From: Phytoactinopolyspora halophila
Lineage (GTDB): Bacteria; Actinomycetota; Actinomycetes; Jiangellales; Jiangellaceae
Direction: 5' to 3'
DNA length: 64,000 nt
NCBI RefSeq assembly: GCF_003287285.1
Contig: NZ_QMIG01000006.1
Span: 123,336-187,335 of the forward strand
The position numbers and the translations under genes are program-made. Position 1 is the first letter of the stretch. Each line of letters starts with the position of its first letter. The notes beneath the pieces are model-generated. The model worked only from the letters and a program-made list of their open reading frames with translations. It was not told the DNA's origin and searched no databases. This document shows, piece after piece, positions 52,005-60,869 of this stretch.

Positions 52005-52255
52005 TGGCTGACCTCCCCACGGATCCGGGCGTAGTACTCGGCCCGGTCGACTCCGATCTGCAGCGCACAGAAGTAGAGGAGATACGGGTTGGCGCCGCGC
52101 TCGTACAGCGTCTTGAAGTCCAGCGATCTCATCGCCGTACGCTCCTCCCCGTCGATTCCGTACTCGTCCAGCACGGCGTCGGGATCGGCGCGGAAGCGCT
52201 CGGCAAGGCCGAGGTCCTTGCGGACGTCCCAGAGCAGTTTCTGCAGGTCGTACAC
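52001..52255 (-). CDS. LigA-type small subunit of the extradiol dioxygenase
   Basis: An 84-residue helical protein starting at GTG 52255, with GGGGAG about 10 bases upstream. VYDLQKLLWDVRKDLGLAER, FRADPDAVLDEYGIDGEERT and LYERGANPYLLYFCALQIG are the alpha-subunit (LigAB_A) pattern that covers the active site of LigB-type partners. Coupled to the catalytic gene by a 4-base overlap and 4 bases after the CoxG-type stop. Confidence 0.85.
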   Translation of the reverse strand: MYDLQKLLWDVRKDLGLAERFRADPDAVLDEYGIDGEERTAMRSLDFKTLYERGANPYLLYFCALQIGVDRAEYYARIRGEVSQ

Positions 52256-52259
52256 CGGC

Positions 52260-53087
52260 TCACTTCTCCCCTGCGTCGATGACGAAGACGGCCGGCCAGC
52301 TCCCCTGGGGATATGGGCCGGCCGGTGTGGCGCGGGACCGGCTGCGCCGTCCCAGCAGGATTCCGACGGCCACGGCCGCCACGCCCCCGAGGGCGACCAG
52401 GCCACGCGTACCGATCGTCGAGCGGACCAGCGAGAGCACGTCCAGCGAGCTGTCGCCCCCGGAAGGATCACCAGTACGGTCGCCGGACGCACCAGCACGG
52501 CCACCAGCCTGGCCGGAGTCCGTGCCGTGGCCCGCCGCGTTGCTCGCCCCGTTGTCCGCCGGGGTCCCCGCGAGCCGCGTGCCGTCCGGGGCAGCCGCAG
52601 CCGGGGATTCGGCCGCGCTCGCGAGGACCTGCTGCGGCGCGGACCCGTTGACCATCTCGTGCGAAAGTCGCTCCGCGAACTGCCCGATGATCGTCCCGGC
52701 GACCTCGCTGACCAGCCCCCGGCCGAACTGCGCCGGCTTGCCAGTGAGTGCGAGATCAGTGGCGAGGTCGACCCGGGTGCCGTCGGGAACGGCCGACAAG
52801 GCCGCGCTGACCGTGGCATTGGCCGTGCCGGATCCCCGGGCCTCGCGGCCCTCCGCCGCGATCGTCAGGCGCCGCGCCGACTCGTCCTTGTCCTCGATGC
52901 GCGCATCGCCACGGTAAGTGAGCCGTAGCGGGCCCACCTTCAGCGTGACCCGGCCCGAGAACTCGTCGCCGTCCACATGGTCCAGCGCGGCACCCGGCAT
53001 GCACGGTGCGATGCGCTCCACGTCGAGCAACGTCTCCCACGCCTGTTCGGGTGGGATCGGGAGCGTGAACTCGTGCTGGAGCTGCAT
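52260..53087 (-). CDS. CoxG-like SRPBCC protein with C-terminal membrane anchor
   Basis: A 275-residue protein. Residues 1-150 are a CoxG/SRPBCC domain: MQLQHEFTLPIPPEQAWETL, LDVERIAPCMPGAALDHVDG, AQFGRGLVSEVAGTIIGQFA. A Gly/Ala/Asp-rich linker of about 75 residues follows, then one transmembrane helix near residues 232-250 (GLVALGGVAAVAVGILLG). CoxG recruits molybdenum hydroxylase to the membrane in CO oxidisers; the tail here provides a direct anchor. As first gene of run A it links the CoxL-type enzyme to this operon. SD is weak. Confidence 0.87.
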   Translation of the reverse strand: MQLQHEFTLPIPPEQAWETLLDVERIAPCMPGAALDHVDGDEFSGRVTLKVGPLRLTYRGDARIEDKDESARRLTIAAEGREARGSGTANATVSAALSAVPDGTRVDLATDLALTGKPAQFGRGLVSEVAGTIIGQFAERLSHEMVNGSAPQQVLASAAESPAAAAPDGTRLAGTPADNGASNAAGHGTDSGQAGGRAGASGDRTGDPSGGDSSLDVLSLVRSTIGTRGLVALGGVAAVAVGILLGRRSRSRATPAGPYPQGSWPAVFVIDAGEK

Positions 53088-53192
53088 GCCACAACCTCTG
53101 CTGACCGGGAATCTGGCTTGTCAGAGACGCTATGGGCGCACGAGGGTGTGGCGCGTTACCCCACCGGGTCAATTCGCTCCTCCGCCGTTTCT

Positions 53193-53246
53193 CATGATCA
53201 TGAACAGATAGCGTCCTGTGAGGCACACAAGTGCACATGATCATGG
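53193..53246. repeat. dispersed 54-base repeat, family 2, copy B
   Basis: 49 of 54 bases equal to 26099-26152, same orientation. It lies in the 385-base gap between the CoxG-type gene and the nuclease-helicase gene, about 105 bases upstream of the former. No other gene is convincing in this gap; the remaining bases (53247-53472) hold only an SD for the next gene. If the run A promoter is here, the repeat could affect it. Confidence 0.75.
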
Positions 53247-53472
53247 GTCCGCTACGGAGCCAGCGCAGGTGCGCACCATCGCTGTCGTCGACACTGCGGG
53301 CTGCCTTGACTTCGGCTCGGGCGGGGCCTGACTTCTTGGGCCTGCGGAACGTCCCAGGCGGGCGTCGAGGCTCCTGGACGTTGCGCAGAGCCAACAAGTC
53401 GCCCTCCGGGACGGTACGTCTGTCGGTGGTGACTGGCATGGTGCAGGCTGGATGTCACCACGGGAGGTGAGC

Positions 53473-56400
53473 ATGTACCGCGACGACGCCGGACACCTCG
53501 TCCTCAGCCCCACCGATCTCGTCGCGCATCTGGCCTGCCCGCACCTGACCACCCTCAACCGCGACGTCGCCGAGGGCGTGCGCCAGCGCCCGCCGCAGGA
53601 CGATCCGGCCGCCGAGGTCGTGCGTACCCGTGGTGGGGCACACGAAAGCGCGGTGCTCACCCAGATGCGCGACGAGCATCGGGTCGTCGAAATACCCCAG
53701 GGTGGCGACCCCGCCGAGGCCGAGCAGCTCACCATCGCCGCCATGCAGGACGGGGCCGAGCGCATCTTCCAGGCCACGTTCTTCGACGGGCGCTGGCGCG
53801 GGCATGCCGACTTCCTGATCCGCAACGACGCCCGTCCCAGCGGGCTCGGCGAGTGGTCCTACGATGTCGCGGACACCAAGCTCGCCCGGCACGTCAAGGC
53901 CTCCGCGCTGCTGCAGATGGCTGTCTACGCGCAGCGCCTGGAAGAGTTGCAGGGTACACCGCCAGAGTCGCTCACCGTCATCCTCGGCAACCGCGAGAGC
54001 GTCCGTTTCCCGTACACCGACGTCGCCGCCTACGCCCGCCGTGCCATGCGCGAGTACGAGGATTGGCTGGCCGATCCACCGCCCACGTACCCGGTCCGGG
54101 TCACGCACTGCGCGTACTGCCCGTGGGCAGCCGAATGCCGGCAGCAATGGATCGCCGACGACGATCTCGTGCTGGTCCCGTTCCTGCGCCGCGACCAGCG
54201 CGAGTCGTTCCATTCGGCCGGCATCACCACGGTCGAGCAGCTCGCCGCCGCCGACGACGCCACGCTCGCACGGGCGCGCTCCGTCGGTGTGCCCACCAGG
54301 CGCAAGCTCGCCGGCCAGGCACGCCTGCAGGTAGCCGCGCGCTCGCGAGAGCTGCCGCCGTACGAGTTCGTCACCCCCGTCGAGCCCGCCCGGGGCCTCG
54401 CGCTACTACCCGAGCCCGACGACGGCGACCTCTTCCTCGATCTCGAAGGTGATCCCTTCTTCGGCGATCACGGCATCGAATACCTCTGGGGCCTCTCCGA
54501 TGTCCGCGACGCCTTCCACGCCTGGTGGGCTCACGACGCCGACGAGGAACGGCACGCCTTCGAAGCCGTCGTGGATCACATCATGGGAACCTGGACCCGT
54601 CACCCCGGAATGCACGTCTACCACTACGCGCCCTACGAGCCGAGTCGCCTGAAGCAGCTGTCACAGCGCTACGCCACTCGGGTGGACGAGGTCGATGCCC
54701 TGCTCCGGGGCGAGCGGCTCGTGGATCTCTACGCCGTCGTGCGCCAGGGCCTGCGGATCGGCACCGACTCCTACTCGATCAAGGCACTTGAGCGGTTCTA
54801 CGACCCGGCCGCGCGTGCCTCAGCGGCGGTCTCGGATGCGGCATCCAGCATCGTCGAGTACGAGCGCTGGCTGCACGAGCAAGACCAGGACATCCTCGAC
54901 GCCATCGAGGCGTACAACCGCGACGACTGCATCAGCACCCGGCGGTTGCGCGACTGGCTGGAGGCACGCCGCGACGAGTTGGCTGCCACCGAGGGCTCCG
55001 TACTCCGCCCGGGAGATCCGGCCACCGATCCAGCACAGCACGTCGCCGAGCGTGACCCCGAGCTCGTCGCCATCGAGGAACGGCTGCTCGCCGGAGTTCC
55101 GGGCGAGCCGCACACGCGCACGCCCGAACAGCGCGCACGCGTCCTGCTGGCCGGCCTCCTCGAATGGCACCGGCGGGAGAACCGGGCGGAGTGGTGGGAG
55201 TACTTCCGGGTACGCGCCCTCGGTTCGGACGAACTCACCGACGATCCCGCCGCCCTCGGCGATCTCACCTCACCCAGCCTGATCCGCACGGAGAAGCGCT
55301 CCGGCATCTGGAGGTACGAGTTTCCACCCCAGGAATGCCGCCTCCGCGTCGGTGACCAGGTGGAGCACGCTGACCCCGGGGGCGGCACCAGCACGCTCGT
55401 CCGTCTGGATCTCGACGTCGGCGAGGTCGAGCTGAAGCGAGCACTGTGCAGAGAAGAGCCTCATCCCGAGGGCGTCCTGCCGGGCGGGCCACGGCGCACC
55501 GGCACCCTGGAGACCGCGCTACGCCGCGTCGCGGGGTGGGTGGCAGAACGCGGGTTCGGCGCCGACGGCCCGTTCCGCGGCGCGCGCGACCTCCTGCTCG
55601 GGGTGGCGCCCCGGCTGGCGAACGACGAGGTTCTGCGCGCCGAGCACGAGAGTGGAGCCGACGCTCTCTGCCGGATCGCACCCGTGCTGCACGGCGCGCT
55701 CCCCGTACAGGGACCGCCCGGAGCGGGCAAGACGTATGCCGGTTCGCGCGCCATCATCCGGATGCTGCGGGCCGGGCAGAGCGTGGGGATTACCGCGCTG
55801 AGCCACCGCGCCATCACCAACCTGCTCGATGCGGTGATGGCTGCCGACGACGCCGACGCCCCGGTGGTACGGGCAGTACAGAAAGCCGAGGAGAGCAACG
55901 CCAGTGGAGACTCGCGGGTGACCGTCACAGCGTCCAACGAGGATGTCGAGTCGGCACTCGCGAGCGGCTCGGCCAACCTCGTCGCGGGAACCGCCTGGCT
56001 CTTCGCCCGCGAGAACGTGCACGTCGATGTGCTCATCGTCGACGAGGCCGGCCAGCTCTCCCTGGCCAACACCATCGTTGCCGCGTCGGCTGCCGACTCG
56101 CTCGTGCTGCTGGGAGATCCGCAACAGCTCGCCCAGCCCGCCAAGGGCGTTCACCCGGAGGGTGCCGGCCTGTCCGCCCTCGAACACGTCCTCGGTGACC
56201 ATGACACGATTCCCGCAGACCGGGGGTTATTCCTCGACGTCACGTGGCGGATGCACCCGGCCGTGTGCGCACCCGTGTCCGAGCTCTTCTACGAGGGCCT
56301 GCTCCATCCGCGTTCCGGGTTGGAGAACCAGCGCGTCGACGGCCCTGATGTACTTGCCGGGGCCGGCATGCGCTGGTTCCCCGTCCAGCACGGCGGGTGC

Positions 56401-56844
56401 TCGGTACGCAGCGATGCTGAAGTGGCCGCCGTGGCCAAGCTCGTCGACCAGCTCACCGGATGCCCGTGGACGAACGATTCCGGCGCGGTACGGCCACTGG
56501 AACCCGACGACATCCTGGTGGTCGCCCCCTACAACGCTCAGGTCGGACAGCTCGCGTCCAGACTGGAGGGGCGCGCCAGGGTCGGTACCGTCGACAAGTT
56601 CCAGGGCCAGGAGGCGCCGGTCGTCATCGTGTCGCTGACCACCTCCTCCGCCGAGGACGCGCCGCGGGGCGTCGATTTCGTGGCCAACCGCAACCGCCTG
56701 AACGTCGCCGTCTCCCGGGCACGCTCGCTGGTCATCGTGGCCGGCAGCCCGACACTCCTGACCGCGCCGGTCACGAACGTCGCCCAGCTACAGGGCATCA
56801 ATGCACTATGCCGGCTCGTCGAACATTCGCCACGCATTGTTTGA
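53473..56844 (+). CDS. TM0106-family RecB-like nuclease fused to superfamily 1 helicase
   Basis: A 1123-residue protein. GGGAGG precedes ATG 53473; a start seven codons earlier lacks an SD. Residues about 1-250 are a RecB-like PD-(D/E)XK nuclease: LSPTDLVAHLACPHLTTLNR with Cys22, WRGHADFLIRN, WSYDVADTKLARHVKASALL, and HCAYCPWAAECRQQW, a C-x2-C-x5-C set that with Cys22 fits a 4Fe-4S cluster. A DEDD-type RNase H-like domain follows (GDLFLDLEGDPFFGDHGIEY, YNRDDCISTRRLRDWL). The helicase has Walker A QGPPGAGKT, motif II LIVDEAGQLSLA, LLGDPQQLAQP and C-terminal FQGQEAPVVIVS with VANRNRLNVAVSRAR. It is probably a DNA repair or defence nuclease-helicase. Confidence 0.9.
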   Translation: MYRDDAGHLVLSPTDLVAHLACPHLTTLNRDVAEGVRQRPPQDDPAAEVVRTRGGAHESAVLTQMRDEHRVVEIPQGGDPAEAEQLTIAAMQDGAERIFQATFFDGRWRGHADFLIRNDARPSGLGEWSYDVADTKLARHVKASALLQMAVYAQRLEELQGTPPESLTVILGNRESVRFPYTDVAAYARRAMREYEDWLADPPPTYPVRVTHCAYCPWAAECRQQWIADDDLVLVPFLRRDQRESFHSAGITTVEQLAAADDATLARARSVGVPTRRKLAGQARLQVAARSRELPPYEFVTPVEPARGLALLPEPDDGDLFLDLEGDPFFGDHGIEYLWGLSDVRDAFHAWWAHDADEERHAFEAVVDHIMGTWTRHPGMHVYHYAPYEPSRLKQLSQRYATRVDEVDALLRGERLVDLYAVVRQGLRIGTDSYSIKALERFYDPAARASAAVSDAASSIVEYERWLHEQDQDILDAIEAYNRDDCISTRRLRDWLEARRDELAATEGSVLRPGDPATDPAQHVAERDPELVAIEERLLAGVPGEPHTRTPEQRARVLLAGLLEWHRRENRAEWWEYFRVRALGSDELTDDPAALGDLTSPSLIRTEKRSGIWRYEFPPQECRLRVGDQVEHADPGGGTSTLVRLDLDVGEVELKRALCREEPHPEGVLPGGPRRTGTLETALRRVAGWVAERGFGADGPFRGARDLLLGVAPRLANDEVLRAEHESGADALCRIAPVLHGALPVQGPPGAGKTYAGSRAIIRMLRAGQSVGITALSHRAITNLLDAVMAADDADAPVVRAVQKAEESNASGDSRVTVTASNEDVESALASGSANLVAGTAWLFARENVHVDVLIVDEAGQLSLANTIVAASAADSLVLLGDPQQLAQPAKGVHPEGAGLSALEHVLGDHDTIPADRGLFLDVTWRMHPAVCAPVSELFYEGLLHPRSGLENQRVDGPDVLAGAGMRWFPVQHGGCSVRSDAEVAAVAKLVDQLTGCPWTNDSGAVRPLEPDDILVVAPYNAQVGQLASRLEGRARVGTVDKFQGQEAPVVIVSLTTSSAEDAPRGVDFVANRNRLNVAVSRARSLVIVAGSPTLLTAPVTNVAQLQGINALCRLVEHSPRIV

Positions 56845-56889
56845 CTACAGGAGGGCGAGCCGTCCACCTCGCACGCCCGCGACCGGGCC

Positions 56890-57858
56890 TCAGCCGAGCG
56901 CGAAGGCGAGGAAGCGGGCGGGGTTGGCCACGAGAATCGTTTCCACCAGCTCGTCACCTCCTGCCCGCGCCACGCGCGGCACGAAGGTGCCCGGCAGGTA
57001 GCGCATGCCAGGCAAGCCACCGTAGGCGCGGAACGACGATCGCCGTGCCACGTCACCACCGAGGAGGATCCGCTCGGAGCCACCACGCTCGGCGACGTCG
57101 AGAAGGCAGTCGACCAGGACGCTATCGGGCCAGTACTTGGTACGACCTGCTCCGTCGTATCCCAGATACACGCCTTCACCCGCCAGGTCGGCGTGCAGCA
57201 GCGGGTCGGGGTTACGGTCGGCGTGTGCGAGAGCGATGCGCTCGGCCGCGACACCCGCGCCGGTCAGCAGCTCGACAACCTCCCAGGCGGCCGTGCCCAG
57301 CTCCAGATGACACACGATCGGCGCACCGGTGCGCTGGTGCGCCGCCGCAGCGGCGCGCAGGGCTCGACGCTCGAAGTCGCTGATCGACCAGTACCCCGCA
57401 CCGACCTTGATCACCCCGGCGAGAACGTCCGAGTCGTCCGGTGAACCACCGTTGGATGCACAACCCGTCGTGATGTCGGCAACGAAGCGTTCGGTCAGGT
57501 CCTCCGGCGCGATCTTTCGAATCCAGTGGTCGCGATCGTAATGCGCTTCCCGGTGCACACCCGTGGCGAGCACGATGGTCACGCCGGTCCGCTGCGCGAT
57601 CATCGCCACCCCGTCCGGATCTCGTCCGCAACCCCACGGCGTGAGCTCCACCAGTGCGTCGATACCGGCATCCCGAAGCTGCTCCGTCTCCTCGGCCGAG
57701 CATTCGAGATCGTCGAGCTCGTCGCCGACGAGTACCGGCGAGCGCATGAGCAGGTGCTCGTGGTAGTCGGTTCGGCCCAGCTGGTCGGGCCGGATGTCGC
57801 CCCGAACGGTGCGGATGCCCATCCTCTGGCCGCGGCGGGCATCCGGGCTCAGCGTCAT
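56890..57858 (-). CDS. phosphotriesterase-family metal hydrolase
   Basis: A 322-residue TIM-barrel hydrolase of the PTE/lactonase family. Metal ligands are visible as TDYHEHLLM (HxH), the carboxylated Lys in VLAGVIKVGAGYW, HLELGT, IALAHADRNPDP and ILLGGDVARRS (Asp). In sugar clusters such proteins commonly act as lactonases or on phosphorylated esters rather than on organophosphates. ATG 57858 overlaps the stop of the shikimate-dehydrogenase-like gene by 4 bases. Confidence 0.88.
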   Translation of the reverse strand: MTLSPDARRGQRMGIRTVRGDIRPDQLGRTDYHEHLLMRSPVLVGDELDDLECSAEETEQLRDAGIDALVELTPWGCGRDPDGVAMIAQRTGVTIVLATGVHREAHYDRDHWIRKIAPEDLTERFVADITTGCASNGGSPDDSDVLAGVIKVGAGYWSISDFERRALRAAAAAHQRTGAPIVCHLELGTAAWEVVELLTGAGVAAERIALAHADRNPDPLLHADLAGEGVYLGYDGAGRTKYWPDSVLVDCLLDVAERGGSERILLGGDVARRSSFRAYGGLPGMRYLPGTFVPRVARAGGDELVETILVANPARFLAFALG

Positions 57859-58808
57859 GTCCGTACCTCTGCTGCGATCGACGACAGTCGCTCGACGGTC
57901 TCGCGGTCGAGCTCCAGGTCGAACACCTCCTCGGTGGCTGCCGTCCAGCCATGCACGAAGTAGCGCCACCCGTCCTCGACGGTGAGCTCACGTTCCCGTT
58001 CCTGGGCTCGTGCCTGGTGAAGGAAGTGCAGATCTCCCCGATAGTTGATCTCCCACACCACACCCCGGTGGGGGAACAGTCCAGCATCGGTGATCGGTGA
58101 TCCGGGCATGTCCTTGCCCAGCCCGGTCGCATTGATCACGAGTGACCCTGGCGGAAGTTCGGCCATCAGCTGGTCGTTGACCTCGGGTTCCGCGTTGGCT
58201 ATGTACGAGAACTCCGGGGGCGGTTGTGGCCCGTCCATCTGCTGGTGAATCACCCGGCATTCGTCGAGACGCTCCGCACCCCGGTTGACCAGCGTTATCC
58301 GGTCGGGCCGGTCGGACGGGTCCGGGCGAGACGCCAAATACAGGGAGATCGCGAGGCCGGATCCTCCCGCACCGAGGCAGAGCACCTCGGCGCCGTCAGC
58401 GAAATGACCCGGCGGGACGAACTCCTCCAGAGACCGGCCCGCGGTGAGCGTGTCCTTGGCATGTCCGCGCAGGCGGCCCGCCCGCTTGGAGATACACGAG
58501 ATCTCACCCGTGAGCTCGGCAACCGGATCGAGCTCGTCGAACATGTCGACGGTCGCCCGGTGCAGCCGGACCTTGTGGCTCGTGACGAGCGCTCCGTAGT
58601 GCCACGGATCGCGCGCGATGTCCTCAACCACCGTCCGGTAGCGCTCGCGTGACGTGTCCAGCGCCAGATCCACGGGTTCGAGCCGTGCCTCGTTCAGGCC
58701 CAGTTCCGTCGCCCACAGCGGAAACACCTTGTTGATCGACGATCGGCTCGCAGTGACACCGATGAAGCCGAACCGTACGGCGCGATCGGCATCTCGGTCC
58801 GGTTCCAC
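57855..58808 (-). CDS. shikimate dehydrogenase-like oxidoreductase
   Basis: A 317-residue protein starting at GTG 58808, with GGGAGG 7 bases upstream. FGFIGVTASRSSINKVFPLW has the S-x-S substrate-binding start; GALVTSHKVRLHRATVDMFD contains the catalytic Lys of the TxHK motif (normally NVTxPxK); VLCLGAGGSGLAISLYLASR is the NAD(P) loop. The changed motifs and the catabolic neighbours suggest a quinate-, cyclitol- or amino-shikimate-like substrate, not the housekeeping AroE role. It diverges from the SDR gene. Confidence 0.8.
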   Translation of the reverse strand: MEPDRDADRAVRFGFIGVTASRSSINKVFPLWATELGLNEARLEPVDLALDTSRERYRTVVEDIARDPWHYGALVTSHKVRLHRATVDMFDELDPVAELTGEISCISKRAGRLRGHAKDTLTAGRSLEEFVPPGHFADGAEVLCLGAGGSGLAISLYLASRPDPSDRPDRITLVNRGAERLDECRVIHQQMDGPQPPPEFSYIANAEPEVNDQLMAELPPGSLVINATGLGKDMPGSPITDAGLFPHRGVVWEINYRGDLHFLHQARAQERERELTVEDGWRYFVHGWTAATEEVFDLELDRETVERLSSIAAEVRT

Positions 58809-58843
58809 GCGCGACCTCCCTCGCTCTGCTGGTCGCTGACGTC

Positions 58844-58892
58844 TTGACGCTAACAACATATCGCTCGTAATGTCATCCTGTACGGTCAGGAT
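58844..58892 (+). promoter_or_regulatory. divergent promoter region with inverted-repeat operator
   Basis: TTGACG (58844-58849) and TAATGT (58868-58873) with an 18-base spacer form a plausible promoter for the plus-strand genes. ATCCTG (58875-58880) and CAGGAT (58887-58892), a perfect 6-bp inverted repeat with a 6-base centre TACGGT, follow immediately where a repressor would block initiation. The 122-base region serves both directions. No regulator gene is adjacent. Confidence 0.5.
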
Positions 58893-58930
58893 ATGAAGCT
58901 GCGTTTCACCAGCGCAGGGAGCGTGCGAGC

Positions 58931-59680
58931 ATGAAGACTGCGATCGTCACCGGTGCGACGAGGGGCATCGGCCACGCATCCGCCGTCGCTCTGGCAGACG
59001 AGGGATGGTGGGTCCTGGCCACCGGCAGGGACACCGAGGCCGGGTCCGAGCTACAGAAGGAACTCGACAGCCGGTCCGCAGGCCGGTTCCACGCAGCCGA
59101 TCTCACCGCGCCCGGCGCTCCCGAAGAGCTGGTACGAAGCGCGGAGAACGAGCACGGATCGCTCGATCTCGTTGTCAACAATGCCGGCATCCATCGCCTG
59201 GCATCCGTCGAGAACACCACCGCGGCGCTCTACGACGAGGTGATGACCGTCAACCTGCGATCGGCCGTGTTGCTCACCGCGGCGGCGATTCCCGCCATGC
59301 GCCGCGCCGGGGGCGGAACCGTCATCAACGTCTCCAGCGAAGCCGGGATCCTCGGCTTTCCCGGCCAGCTCGCGTACAACATGTCGAAGGCCGGCCTGAT
59401 CATGCTGAGCCGCTCCATCGTTGCGGACCACACCCGCGACGGCATCCGCGCCGTGACGGTTTCCCCGGGAACGACGCGCACGCCACTGGTCCAAGGAATC
59501 ATCGATCAATCCGAAGATCTGCAGGCGACCGAGAACGAGCTCGCCGGGCTCCGGCCGGCGGGCAGGCTGGGACGGCCCGAGGAGGTCGCGGCCGTCATCA
59601 CCTTTGCTGCCTCGGACCGCGCTCCGTTCATGACCGGGGCCGAGATCTCCGTGGATGGTGGGAATGTGGCCGTGACCTGA
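58931..59680 (+). CDS. short-chain dehydrogenase/reductase
   Basis: A 249-residue classical SDR: MKTAIVTGATRGIGHASAVA for NAD(P), LVVNNAGIHRL, catalytic Ser in VINVSSEAGILGFPGQLAYN with YxxxK in AYNMSKAGL, and ISVDGGNVAVT at the C-terminus. Likely to interconvert a hydroxyl and a ketone on a sugar or cyclitol. First gene of the plus-strand half of the carbohydrate-type cluster. Confidence 0.9.
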   Translation: MKTAIVTGATRGIGHASAVALADEGWWVLATGRDTEAGSELQKELDSRSAGRFHAADLTAPGAPEELVRSAENEHGSLDLVVNNAGIHRLASVENTTAALYDEVMTVNLRSAVLLTAAAIPAMRRAGGGTVINVSSEAGILGFPGQLAYNMSKAGLIMLSRSIVADHTRDGIRAVTVSPGTTRTPLVQGIIDQSEDLQATENELAGLRPAGRLGRPEEVAAVITFAASDRAPFMTGAEISVDGGNVAVT

Positions 59681-59765
59681 ACCGTCCGCCGGGGTAGTCG
59701 CCGAAGGGACACCACGAGAGGACCGAGAGGCCGTCACGCATCGGGGGCCGGAAGGAGTCAAGTAC

Positions 59766-60869
59766 ATGGGTGCAGATGTCCGGGTGGTCCTGATCGGTGC
59801 CGGGCGTGCCGGCCTGGTGCACGGCCGCAATTTCGCCGCAGGAGTGCGGGGCGCCCGGTTGGTCGGAGTGTGCGAGCCCGATGACCAGGCGCGCGAATCG
59901 GCTCTGGCCGAGTTGGGGTGCGAACGCGGGTTCACCGATCCCCTCGAAGCCGTCGCCGATGACGACGTGGACGCCGTCGTCGTGGCGTCGCCCACCTTCA
60001 CCCATCCGGACATCACCGTCGCGGCGCTCAAGGCCGGAACTCACGTGCTGTGCGAGAAACCCCTCGCTGCCAGTCTGGACGAGGCCCACGCCATCAAGGC
60101 CGCGGCCACGTCGTCCGACGCCGCGTTCCTCATGGGCTTCATGCGCCGATTCGACCAGAGTTTTCGCCGGGCGGCGGAACGACTGCACGTCGGCGACATC
60201 GGCGAGCCGCTCCTGATTCGCTCCACCGGCCGCGGGCCGGGCCTCCCTCCTCGATGGGCGTGGAACACCGATCTGTCTGGAGGGATGATATCCGAGGTCA
60301 ACGCCCATGACCTCGATTCCCTGCGGTGGCTGACCGGTCAGGAGTACCACCGGGCGTACGCGGTGGGCAGGGCAGCAAAGCGGCCCGACATTGCGGAGAG
60401 CAACCCCGGATTCGTCGACCTCGTCACCGTGACTTTCGAGTTGACCGGAGGCGCCGTCGGACAGGTCGACGGCGCGTGCCCGGCCGACTACGGCTACGAC
60501 GCTCGCGTCGAGATCTACGGATCCGAGGGCATGCTCCACATCGGGGACACCCGGGCGAACAGCACCGTCTTGGTGCGCTCGGACGGCATCGTCGCCGACC
60601 CCGTGACCAGCTGGCGCACCCTGTTCGCCGACGCATACCGGGCAGAGGATCAGCACCTGGCCGACGTCGCGCACGGACTCGAAGAGCCCAAGACCAGGAT
60701 CGACGACGGCATCGCCGCCCTCGAAGCGGCCATCGCCACCAACCAGTCCATGGCCACTGGCGAGCCGGTCCACATCGACGCGCGATTACGCGACGGCAGC
60801 CGATCCGGCGGATCGGGCACACCCGGTGGTGCAGGCGAAACGAACCCGACGAGGACGGTTCATCACTGA
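59766..60869 (+). CDS. Gfo/Idh/MocA-family dehydrogenase, inositol 2-dehydrogenase-like
   Basis: A 367-residue oxidoreductase. VRVVLIGAGRAGLVHGRNFA is the Rossmann start, GTHVLCEKPLAASLDEAHAI contains the EKP Lys, and MISEVNAHDLDSLRWLTGQE carries the catalytic DxxxH-type region (here E-N-A-H-D). VEIYGSEGMLHIGDTRANST resembles inositol dehydrogenases. The last 25 residues are Gly/Ser-rich and extra. GGAG precedes ATG 59766; stop and next start overlap (TGATG). Confidence 0.87.
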   Translation: MGADVRVVLIGAGRAGLVHGRNFAAGVRGARLVGVCEPDDQARESALAELGCERGFTDPLEAVADDDVDAVVVASPTFTHPDITVAALKAGTHVLCEKPLAASLDEAHAIKAAATSSDAAFLMGFMRRFDQSFRRAAERLHVGDIGEPLLIRSTGRGPGLPPRWAWNTDLSGGMISEVNAHDLDSLRWLTGQEYHRAYAVGRAAKRPDIAESNPGFVDLVTVTFELTGGAVGQVDGACPADYGYDARVEIYGSEGMLHIGDTRANSTVLVRSDGIVADPVTSWRTLFADAYRAEDQHLADVAHGLEEPKTRIDDGIAALEAAIATNQSMATGEPVHIDARLRDGSRSGGSGTPGGAGETNPTRTVHH

